A DNA stretch of 9,417 nt from Lachnospiraceae bacterium (GTDB lineage Bacteria; Bacillota; Clostridia; Lachnospirales; Lachnospiraceae): the NCBI GenBank assembly GCA_016301965.1, contig JAEDOO010000065.1:1-9417 (forward strand), written 5' to 3'. How positions within the stretch are numbered: position 1 is the first letter of the stretch; each line of letters begins with the position of its first letter. This document shows, in pieces, positions 1-5,924 of the stretch. The translations under genes and the position numbers were made by a program. Under the pieces are notes generated by a model, which worked only from the letters and a program-made list of their open reading frames with translations, was not told the DNA's origin and ran no database searches.

Positions 1-76
1 CATCGTAACCGCAGCTTGTGCATATTCCTGCTTCGTTCAGACTCCCGCTGAAGCAGTTGTAACATAAGTTCTTCAT
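1..76 (-). CDS. Start of a second zinc-ribbon protein, probably a paralogous Ser/Thr kinase (partial)
   Basis: Only the first 25 codons are inside the window; the gene runs off the left edge. The peptide begins MKNLCYNCF and carries two Cys-x2-Cys pairs (C5/C8 and C19/C22) ending in CGY. The neighbouring kinase starts with the same pattern (C6/C9, C20/C23), sharing the frame CYxCF-x6-EAGxCxxCGY. This is a short zinc-ribbon knuckle. I chose the ATG at 76 because it matches the neighbour's start and has a purine-rich GAGAAAG stretch four bases upstream. An in-frame ATG at 91 would add five residues but has no properly spaced ribosome-binding site. The gene starts 66 bases after the kinase stop with no terminator between, so co-transcription is likely. 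That it encodes a kinase is inferred from the shared zinc ribbon and adjacency; no kinase motif is visible here. Confidence 0.6.
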   Translation of the reverse strand, partial: MKNLCYNCFSGSLNEAGICTSCGYD

Positions 77-142
77 AAAACTTTCTCTCATCTTTCTTGC
101 AAAGTTATTTCAAAGCGGCGCAGACGGGTAATCAATGTCACA

Positions 143-2470
143 TCATTCCTCTTTTCCTTCACGAACAAAAATTTCTGTAACCTTAAAATCTGTGACACTA
201 CTCAGATTTCCATCAAAATAATGATACTCTTTTAGCATATTTCCGTTTTCGTCGTAATCATACTCATCTATTGACGAAGCACTTACTGTACCATCTCCTT
301 CCCGATTAATCCAGGATATCTGATTCCCGTGTACATCATAAGATTGTTCATAGCTATACTTTAGCTCACCTTCAGGTGAAAAAACTTTTTCCAGTATTTT
401 ATTTCCGTTTTCATCATATTCATTGGAATTCCAGTAATCCAGAACTTCTTCACCCTCATAATACAATTCTTTTATTGCGTTTCCCTGGTTATCATATTCT
501 GTCTCATTCCATTCTTCGATGTTGCCGGCACTGTCAAACTCTGTTGTCTTGGTCTTATTTCCGTTCGCATCATACTCATATGTATAACAAAAACGAAATT
601 CACCCGATTTGTAACAGATATCCTTTACCTCGTTTCCATTATCATCATAAGTAAATTCTCTGCGATACAATTCTTCTCCGCTTCTCGAATAGCTCACATA
701 GCCAAGTTCATTTCCGTCTGCATCGTATTGCCAGTCGGTCTTTTCCCAACTCTTTTCGTTTCCCTGGAAATCGTACTGTATCGACAATATCTTATTTCCC
801 TTTTCGTCATAGTCATATACATAGTAATAGTCTTTGGTAACATCATCGCCATGAACTACTGACCACTTTACAGACTCTCCGTAATCGTTGTATTCTGTCT
901 CTGAATAATAATCAAGACTTCCGTCCTTGTTATAAAATACGCTTTTCGTCCTCAGGCTTACAGTCTTTTTTTGTTCATTTCCCTTCACCGGCGATATAAC
1001 AAAACTCTCCAGCTTGGTTTTGTCTCCGGTATCAGTTACAGTATCGGATCCGGTATCGGAAACAATATCTGAACTGACTGAAGCCATCTCCAAACCAGAC
1101 GAGGCAACCTGTGAAACGCTGCTTTCCGTTTCAAACGAATTTATACTGCCATTCGGCAGGGACGCATTTGCTGTGTCACTATCCGGTGTCTTTTTCCCGG
1201 ACAGTGCTGCCACCAGAATAATTGCAGCCGTCACAGCCGCTGCCGCGGGGAGCATCCATTTTTTTCTGCCGGAAGGATTATTCTCGGGCTCATTCTGGGC
1301 ATCATTTGTTTGCCGGTCCTGTCCGTCATTTTCTGCCTGTTGTGACTGCTTTTGTACATTCTCTTGCTGACTATTCTGTCCAGACCACTCCTGTCTGTTC
1401 TGATCATTCTGTTCCTGATCAAACTGAACATACTTGTTCTGACTGCTCTGCTCTGTTGAACCACGCTGATCCGTATGGGAACGGTCTGATGCATGGTCTT
1501 GTGCATCTGCTCCCAAAAGTGCCTGCTTAAATTCAGTCATATTCTGGTATCTGTCCGAAGCCCGCACAGCCAATGCCTTCAGCAGCACATCTTCTTCCTC
1601 CGGTGGGATTGCCACTCCCAGACTGCTGGGCATGATCAGTTCATCTTCTTCAGACCGGTCAATAGAATCCGGCGGTACACGAAAGGTAATAGCATAATAC
1701 ATGGTTGCTGCCATAGAATACACATCCGTGTAAGGACCCTGACGTCCGTGGCGGGCATACTGCTCTTTTGGCGCATAACCATGTTTCAGCACCACATCCA
1801 GACTTCGGCTTCTGTCGCCCAGACTATAGCGGGCCGCCCCGAAATCCAACAATTTTACAGTGCCGTCTTTTGCCACGTAAATATTATCCGGAGAAACATC
1901 ACGATGAATGATTCCCTTGACATGTACCGCAGCCAGCGCATCCATAATGGGGATCAGCATATTTTTCGTTTGATGCCAGCTTATCCTGCCGCCATGTTCT
2001 GCAAGATATTTCTGAAAACTGACACCGTCCACATAGTCCATGGCAAAATACGCAGTGCCGTTTTCTTCAAAATAGCAGTACACACGGACAATATTCGGAT
2101 TTCCGATAAACTCCGCCAGTGTCTTAGCCTCCTCAAGGAAGCAAGCCTTTCCATAAGTGAAACCTTCCGCATGCTGAGAGGAATAGGCTGCCACTGAATG
2201 GCCGTCTGTGCGGACGACCATCGTGTCCGGATAATATTCCTTGATTGCCACAAGCTTTTTTCTTTTGTAATCCTGAGCCACGTAGGTAATACCGAAGCCA
2301 CCCTGCCCCAGCACTCTGCCGATGATATAGCAGCCGTTTAATATGGTTCCTTCAGGTAAAGCGATGGGATACTGGCTGATGTTTTGTTTTCCCTGATAGC
2401 CACAATATGGGCATTTACCCGCTTCATCCGCTATTTCTCTGAAACAGCCATAACAAATCTTTTTCTGCAT
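143..2470 (-). CDS. Transmembrane Ser/Thr protein kinase with N-terminal zinc ribbon and YD-repeat ectodomain
   Basis: A 775-residue protein. Residues 6-23 form a zinc ribbon (C6, C9, C20, C23). The kinase domain spans about 48-318: glycine loop GQGGFG at 55-60, VAIK lysine K77, helix-C glutamate probably E114, catalytic loop HRD 189-191 with N196, DFG 209-211, and a GYAPKEQY substrate-binding segment at 231-238. The catalytic loop reads HRDVSPDN, so serine replaces the usual lysine after HRD. Residues 322-400 are a Gln/Asn/Asp-rich linker. One hydrophobic segment (about 405-424, after RKKW) should cross the membrane, placing the kinase inside and the rest outside. A Ser/Thr/Asp-rich stalk (428-490) leads to YD-type repeats (554-760). 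The role is probably signal sensing by the ectodomain with cytoplasmic phosphorylation; ligand and substrates are unknown. It lacks the PASTA repeats of PrkC/PknB. A weak GAGAGAG ribosome-binding site precedes the ATG. Confidence 0.9.
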   Translation of the reverse strand: MQKKICYGCFREIADEAGKCPYCGYQGKQNISQYPIALPEGTILNGCYIIGRVLGQGGFGITYVAQDYKRKKLVAIKEYYPDTMVVRTDGHSVAAYSSQHAEGFTYGKACFLEEAKTLAEFIGNPNIVRVYCYFEENGTAYFAMDYVDGVSFQKYLAEHGGRISWHQTKNMLIPIMDALAAVHVKGIIHRDVSPDNIYVAKDGTVKLLDFGAARYSLGDRSRSLDVVLKHGYAPKEQYARHGRQGPYTDVYSMAATMYYAITFRVPPDSIDRSEEDELIMPSSLGVAIPPEEEDVLLKALAVRASDRYQNMTEFKQALLGADAQDHASDRSHTDQRGSTEQSSQNKYVQFDQEQNDQNRQEWSGQNSQQENVQKQSQQAENDGQDRQTNDAQNEPENNPSGRKKWMLPAAAAVTAAIILVAALSGKKTPDSDTANASLPNGSINSFETESSVSQVASSGLEMASVSSDIVSDTGSDTVTDTGDKTKLESFVISPVKGNEQKKTVSLRTKSVFYNKDGSLDYYSETEYNDYGESVKWSVVHGDDVTKDYYYVYDYDEKGNKILSIQYDFQGNEKSWEKTDWQYDADGNELGYVSYSRSGEELYRREFTYDDNGNEVKDICYKSGEFRFCYTYEYDANGNKTKTTEFDSAGNIEEWNETEYDNQGNAIKELYYEGEEVLDYWNSNEYDENGNKILEKVFSPEGELKYSYEQSYDVHGNQISWINREGDGTVSASSIDEYDYDENGNMLKEYHYFDGNLSSVTDFKVTEIFVREGKEE
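146..811 (-). repeat. Tandem YD-type repeats encoding the kinase ectodomain
   Basis: Eight tandem units of about 26 residues start at residues 554, 582, 608, 633, 659, 685, 711 and 739; most are 25-28 residues long. The consensus is YDxxGNxxxxxxYxxxGExxxxxxxx. A degenerate ninth unit (YNDYGE) begins at residue 527, near base 892. At DNA level the YDxxGN cores appear on the plus strand as a recurring block resembling TTTCCGTTTTCATCATA. The pattern resembles RHS/YD repeats, which build beta-sheet shells or solenoids in wall-associated and toxin proteins. The array is much shorter than a full RHS cocoon and there is no RHS core or toxin domain, so a surface ligand-binding or spacer role is more likely. 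Unit-number variation between strains would be expected, but that is inference. Confidence 0.8.
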
Positions 2471-2602
2471 TTTTTTGTCTCTCTCTCGTTTACTGCTTTC
2501 TCATTTGTTTTATTCCGGAAATATGAGCAGCCGTTTTCCGGCAAACATATTCCTCGCGATAAATTCTGTGATTTGTCAACAATTTTATATTTAATTAGAA
2601 TT

Positions 2603-2631
2603 ATTATGACATGTTAACGCACGAAAGTCCA
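2603..2631 (-). promoter_or_regulatory. Candidate sigma-A promoter for the kinase gene(s)
   Basis: On the minus strand, TGGACT (2631-2626; 4 of 6 to TTGACA) is followed after 17 bases by CATAAT (2608-2603; 5 of 6 to TATAAT). A TGN extended -10 (TGT, 2611-2609) sits immediately upstream of the -10. The transcript would start near 2596, giving a leader of about 125 bases before the kinase ATG. The rest of the 2471-2686 gap is AT-rich and holds only a short GCCG/CGGC hairpin around 2529-2541. I see no riboswitch or convincing operator. The boxes are moderate and the region is AT-rich, so chance matches are possible. Confidence 0.4.
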
Positions 2632-2686
2632 CATAATTTGTTATTTTTGTTGCTTTTCTAATATGCCTATTTCTCTATCATTGTTT

Positions 2687-2721
2687 AAAAAAAAGAAAGG
2701 TATCGAGGATACCTTTCTTTT
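2687..2721 (-). terminator. Intrinsic terminator of rpsU
   Basis: A perfect 14-base-pair stem (2691-2704 with 2708-2721) closes a three-base loop. In the minus-strand transcript the stem is followed by eight consecutive U residues (2694-2687; four of them are also in the stem). It lies 10 bases after the rpsU stop codon and separates rpsU from the kinase genes, which therefore need their own promoter. Confidence 0.92.
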
Positions 2722-2730
2722 AAGCGCACA

Positions 2731-2907
2731 TTAATTATATTTACGTTTTCTGGCAGCTTCAGATTTCTTTTTACGACGAACACTCGGTTTCTCGTAATGT
2801 TCTCTTTTACGAATCTCCTGCTGAATACCAGCCTTTGCGCAACTTCTCTTGAATCTGCGTAAAGCGCTGTCCAGAGTCTCGTTTTCTTTTACGATAACGT
2901 TTGACAT
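2731..2907 (-). CDS. rpsU: 30S ribosomal protein S21
   Basis: A 58-residue basic protein starting MSNVIVKENE, with the family core around LRRFKRSCAKAG and REHYEKPSVRRKKK and a Lys/Arg-rich tail. It is close to the usual Firmicutes S21 length. S21 binds the 30S platform near the 3' end of 16S rRNA and affects translation initiation. The reading frame is open upstream to 3006, but the conserved N-terminus fixes the start at 2907. An AGGTG ribosome-binding site lies seven bases upstream, with a second purine-rich GGAGGGAGG stretch further back. The gene has its own promoter and terminator, so it appears monocistronic downstream of alaS. It is not followed by yqeY or dnaG, which adjoin rpsU in many other bacteria. 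Confidence 0.97.
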   Translation of the reverse strand: MSNVIVKENETLDSALRRFKRSCAKAGIQQEIRKREHYEKPSVRRKKKSEAARKRKYN

Positions 2908-2985
2908 AAGATCACACCTAACCTCCCTCCAGCTGTAAATTGTGCATAATACAACTGTTTGGGTATATTTTACTGCACTAGATAG

Positions 2986-3013
2986 ATTATACCAGATTTT
3001 TTTCAAACGTCAA
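2986..3013 (-). promoter_or_regulatory. Sigma-A promoter of rpsU with extended -10
   Basis: On the minus strand, TTGACG (3013-3008; 5 of 6) is separated by 16 bases from a perfect TATAAT (2991-2986). TGG immediately upstream of the -10 supplies a TGN extended -10 element. Transcription would begin near 2979, giving a leader of about 70 bases. The -35 box lies just after the alaS stop codon, inside one arm of an imperfect inverted repeat (3009-3016 with 3033-3040). Confidence 0.85.
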
Positions 3014-3026
3014 CTGTTTTTTTAAT

Positions 3027-5666
3027 TTATTTCAGCTGACCTTCCACAACACCGTAAACGGCGGCAATGGCATCGCCGATCTTCTCCGGATTCTTACCGC
3101 CGGCCTGCGCCATGTTCGGTCTTCCGCCGCCGCCTCCGCCTACGATAGAAGCGATCGCCTTGATCAGGTTACCGGCATGGGCACCGGCTTTCATAGCACC
3201 ATCTGTAGCGGTAGCCATCAGATTTACTTTGCCTGCGTTATCTGCTGCCAGGACAACAACGCCCTCACCCAGTTTTTCTTTCAGCTGATCTCCCAGATCA
3301 CGCAGACCGTTCATATCCACATCTTTGAGAGCTGCGGCCAGAACCTTCACGCCTTTGATTTCTTTGACCTGATTCATGACATCGCCGAGAGAACTCTGGG
3401 CCATCTTGCTCTTTAAGGATTCATTCTCACTCTGCAGTGCTTTGAGCTCTGCCTGCAGATGAGCAATCTTATCCAGAATATCCGCAGGGTTGGTCTTTAA
3501 TGCAGCAGCAATAGCTTTCTGTTCATTTTCGATCTCTGCATAGTACTTCATCACATGCTCGCCGGTCAGGGCTTCGATACGACGTACACCGGCAGCTACA
3601 CCTGCTTCAGAAATGATCTTAAACAGGGTGATCTCTCCGGTATTGGAAACGTGAGTACCGCCGCAGAGCTCTTTGGAGAAATCTCCCATTTCTACGACAC
3701 GTACGGTCTCACCATATTTTTCACCAAACAGAGCCATGGCTCCTGTTTTCTTGGCATCTTCCAGGTTCATGATTTCTGTCACTACCGGCAGAGAAGCCTG
3801 GATCTCTTTATTTACAATAGCCTCCACAGCTGCGATCTCGTCAGCTGTCATGGCCTGGAAATGAGCAAAGTCGAAACGGAGTCTTCCCGGAGCTACCAGA
3901 GAACCTTTCTGTTCTACATGGGAACCCAGTACCTCTTTCAGAGCTTTCTGCAGCAGATGGGTAGCACTGTGGTTCTTGCAGGTGTCTTTTCTGGCAGATT
4001 CATCAACAGCCAGTTTTACCATGTCGCCGGTGCTGATCATGCCGGAAACCATGGTTCCCACATGACCGTATTTGCCGCCGCGCAGCTTGATGGTCTCTTT
4101 TACCTGGAAAGAACCGTTCTCTGTGGAGATCACACCGGTATCACCTTCCTGACCACCCATGGTGGCATAGAACGGAGTCTCTTCTACAAAGATGGTTCCC
4201 TCCTGACCTTCCATCAGAGAAGCAACGATCTCGGATTCTGTAGTCAGTACGGTCACTTTGGACTCACCGGACATATGATCATATCCCGTAAATACCGTAG
4301 TCACAGACGGATCGATCTCATCGTAAACGGTAGCGTCAGCTCCCATATAGTTGCTGGTCTCGCGGCTGCTTCTTGCACGCTCTCTCTGGATCTGCATCTC
4401 GGACTTGAAACCTTCTTCATCGATGGTGTAGCCTTTCTCTTCCAGGATCTCTTTGGTCAGATCCAGCGGGAATCCGTAGGTATCGTACAGCTTGAACGCA
4501 TCCGCACCGGCCAGAGTTTTTTCACCCTTTGCTTCAAGAGCGGCTTCCATGTCACTGAGAATGGACAGACCCTGATCGATGGTCTTATTAAACTGTTTCT
4601 CTTCGTTGGTCAGTACTTTGAAGATAAACTCTTTCTTTTCTTCCAGTTCCGGATAACCGTCTTTGGAGCCTTCGATCACTGTGGCACTTAAGTCGGCAAG
4701 GAAATTTCCTTCAATGCCAAGCAGTCTTCCGTGGCGTGCAGCACGACGGATCAGACGGCGAAGAACGTAACCGCGGCCTTCGTTTGTCGGCATGATACCG
4801 TCAGAGATCATAAAGGTTGCGGAACGGATATGGTCTGTGATCAGACGGATGGAAACATCGTCGTTGTAATTTTCTTTATACGTCTTATGACAGATCTCAC
4901 ACACTCTGTTTCTCAGAGCACAGATGGTGTCCACATCAAAAATGGAATCTACATCCTGCACAACGCTGGCCAGACGCTCCAGACCCATACCGGTATCGAT
5001 GTTTTTATTTTTCAGTGTCTCGTAGTTGCCGTTGCCATCGTTCTCGAACTGGGTAAATACATTGTTCCAGATCTCCATGTAACGGTCACAGTCGCAGCCT
5101 ACCGTACAGCCCGGTTTGCCGCAGCCGTATTTTTCTCCGCGATCATAATAGATCTCAGAACAGGGACCGCAGGGACCTGCGCCGTGCTCCCAGAAGTTAT
5201 CTTCTTTACCAAAACGGAAGATTCTTTCTGCCGGGATACCGATCTCCTTGTTCCAGATATCAAAAGCCTCGTCGTCCTCCAGATATACAGAAGGGTACAG
5301 ACGGTCAGCATCCAGACCGACAACCTCTGTCAGAAATTCCCAGGACCAGGCAATGGCTTCATGTTTAAAGTAATCGCCAAAGGAGAAGTTGCCCAGCATC
5401 TCAAAAAATGTACCGTGACGAGCCGTCTTACCAACATTCTCGATATCTCCGGTACGGATACATTTCTGACAGGTGGCCACTCTTCTTCTCGGCGGGATCT
5501 CAGCGCCGGTAAAATACGGTTTTAACGGTGCCATACCTGCATTGATCAGCAGAAGACTCTTATCGTTCTGCGGGATCAGGGAAAAACTTTTCATTACCAG
5601 ATGTCCCTTGGATTCAAAAAAATCCAGATACATCTTACGAAGTTCGTTTACTCCATATTTTTTCAC
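3027..5666 (-). CDS. alaS: Alanine--tRNA ligase
   Basis: Full-length cytoplasmic AlaRS, 879 residues. It charges tRNA-Ala and clears mischarged Ser/Gly-tRNA-Ala. The class II catalytic core runs from residue 1 to about 240, with HGTFFEMLGNFSFGDYF at 84-100 and the GMGLERLAS motif at 226-234. A Cys-rich insert lies near 182-193 (C182, C187, C191, C193). The tRNA-recognition region follows to about 450. The editing domain keeps all expected zinc ligands: H566 and H570 (HSATH), C668 and H672 (CGGTH). A coiled coil (about 710-760) leads to the C-Ala domain with a glycine run at 843-848. The start codon is GTG, chosen because AGGAGG sits exactly eight bases upstream and the N-terminus MKKYGVNELR fits the family. 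It lies between the tetrapyrrole operon and rpsU with its own promoter. Confidence 0.98.
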   Translation of the reverse strand: MKKYGVNELRKMYLDFFESKGHLVMKSFSLIPQNDKSLLLINAGMAPLKPYFTGAEIPPRRRVATCQKCIRTGDIENVGKTARHGTFFEMLGNFSFGDYFKHEAIAWSWEFLTEVVGLDADRLYPSVYLEDDEAFDIWNKEIGIPAERIFRFGKEDNFWEHGAGPCGPCSEIYYDRGEKYGCGKPGCTVGCDCDRYMEIWNNVFTQFENDGNGNYETLKNKNIDTGMGLERLASVVQDVDSIFDVDTICALRNRVCEICHKTYKENYNDDVSIRLITDHIRSATFMISDGIMPTNEGRGYVLRRLIRRAARHGRLLGIEGNFLADLSATVIEGSKDGYPELEEKKEFIFKVLTNEEKQFNKTIDQGLSILSDMEAALEAKGEKTLAGADAFKLYDTYGFPLDLTKEILEEKGYTIDEEGFKSEMQIQRERARSSRETSNYMGADATVYDEIDPSVTTVFTGYDHMSGESKVTVLTTESEIVASLMEGQEGTIFVEETPFYATMGGQEGDTGVISTENGSFQVKETIKLRGGKYGHVGTMVSGMISTGDMVKLAVDESARKDTCKNHSATHLLQKALKEVLGSHVEQKGSLVAPGRLRFDFAHFQAMTADEIAAVEAIVNKEIQASLPVVTEIMNLEDAKKTGAMALFGEKYGETVRVVEMGDFSKELCGGTHVSNTGEITLFKIISEAGVAAGVRRIEALTGEHVMKYYAEIENEQKAIAAALKTNPADILDKIAHLQAELKALQSENESLKSKMAQSSLGDVMNQVKEIKGVKVLAAALKDVDMNGLRDLGDQLKEKLGEGVVVLAADNAGKVNLMATATDGAMKAGAHAGNLIKAIASIVGGGGGGRPNMAQAGGKNPEKIGDAIAAVYGVVEGQLK

Positions 5667-5674
5667 GATATTTT

Positions 5675-5680
5675 CCTCCT
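5675..5680 (-). promoter_or_regulatory. Strong ribosome-binding site fixing the GTG start of alaS
   Basis: A perfect AGGAGG with eight-base spacing to the GTG at 5666-5664. The next in-frame ATG (codon 12) has no comparable site and would remove part of the conserved N-terminus. Confidence 0.85.
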
Positions 5681-5749
5681 CGTGTGTGAAATCAATCTGT
5701 CGACAGCTTTGCCGCCATACACAGTTTTAGCTAATTTATCAGCCATAAT

Positions 5750-5778
5750 ATTTTATCATACTAGCAAACCAGAGCCAA
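5750..5778 (-). promoter_or_regulatory. Candidate sigma-A promoter of alaS
   Basis: On the minus strand, TTGGCT (5778-5773; 4 of 6) is followed after 17 bases by TAAAAT (5755-5750; 5 of 6), with a TGA extended -10 just upstream. The predicted leader is about 77 bases, too short for a T-box, and no AGGGTGGNACCGCG-type T-box sequence is present. The leader contains a ten-base palindrome, CTGTCGACAG, at 5697-5706. Confidence 0.5.
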
Positions 5779-5789
5779 AAGCGCAAGAA

Positions 5790-5882
5790 TTATCTGTTCA
5801 CTACCTTTACAGATACATTATTGATCAATTCGTTCACAGCAACAGCACTCCACGATGCACAGAACTCGGGATTCAGGTGCAT
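5790..5882 (-). CDS. Possible 30-residue small protein between hemL and alaS
   Basis: A 30-codon frame beginning MHLNPEFCASWSAVAV and ending SVKVVNR, then TAA. An AGGTG ribosome-binding site lies five bases before the ATG. The frame continues in phase from the hemL stop codon (TAA at 5927-5925), with no other stop between, so hemL readthrough would add 14 residues and then this peptide. The AGGTG lies in the stem of a nine-base-pair hairpin and the ATG lies in its loop. It has no recognised domain, signal peptide or membrane segment. It may be a real small protein, a regulatory peptide, or a chance frame across a palindromic repeat element; the last is quite possible. Confidence 0.25.
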   Translation of the reverse strand: MHLNPEFCASWSAVAVNELINNVSVKVVNR

Positions 5883-5921
5883 AAATTCACCTGAATTCCT
5901 CGCGGGAAAGCTGCTGCATCG
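5853..5921. repeat. Long imperfect palindrome downstream of hemL
   Basis: The outer arms CGATGCA (5853-5859) and TGCATCG (5915-5921) are exact complements. A nine-base-pair inner stem joins 5871-5879 (ATTCAGGTG) with 5888-5896 across an eight-base loop. The flanks between outer and inner arms pair only partly. It begins four bases after the hemL stop. There is no U-run on either strand, so it is not a standard intrinsic terminator, although it could block 3' exonuclease or be a dispersed palindromic repeat. No terminator is seen elsewhere between hemL and alaS. Confidence 0.65.
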
Positions 5922-5924
5922 CAA

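Noticed and set aside
2574..2579. Perfect TTGACA on the minus strand upstream of the kinase as a -35 box
   Set aside because: No acceptable -10 lies 15-19 bases downstream (the region reads around CGAGGA); the nearest AT-rich match is about 21 bases away.
2384..2617. Plus-strand 77-codon hydrophobic frame across the kinase start
   Set aside because: It is antisense to the kinase N-terminus and upstream AT-rich region, has no ribosome-binding site evident and no recognisable similarity.
2908..3006. N-terminal extension of rpsU to a 91-residue frame
   Set aside because: The extension runs across the rpsU promoter and the conserved S21 start is MSNVIVKENE at 2907 with its own ribosome-binding site.
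3555..4691. Long plus-strand open frame (378 codons) and many other plus-strand frames opposite alaS, hemL, hemB, cobA-hemD and the kinase
   Set aside because: They lie fully antisense to genes with clear conserved motifs, have no recognisable domains, and have the low-complexity composition expected of antisense frames.
5667..5924. T-box riboswitch, tRNA or other known structured RNA between hemL and alaS
   Set aside because: No T-box core, cloverleaf or terminator/antiterminator pair could be found by eye; only the palindrome and promoter are supported.
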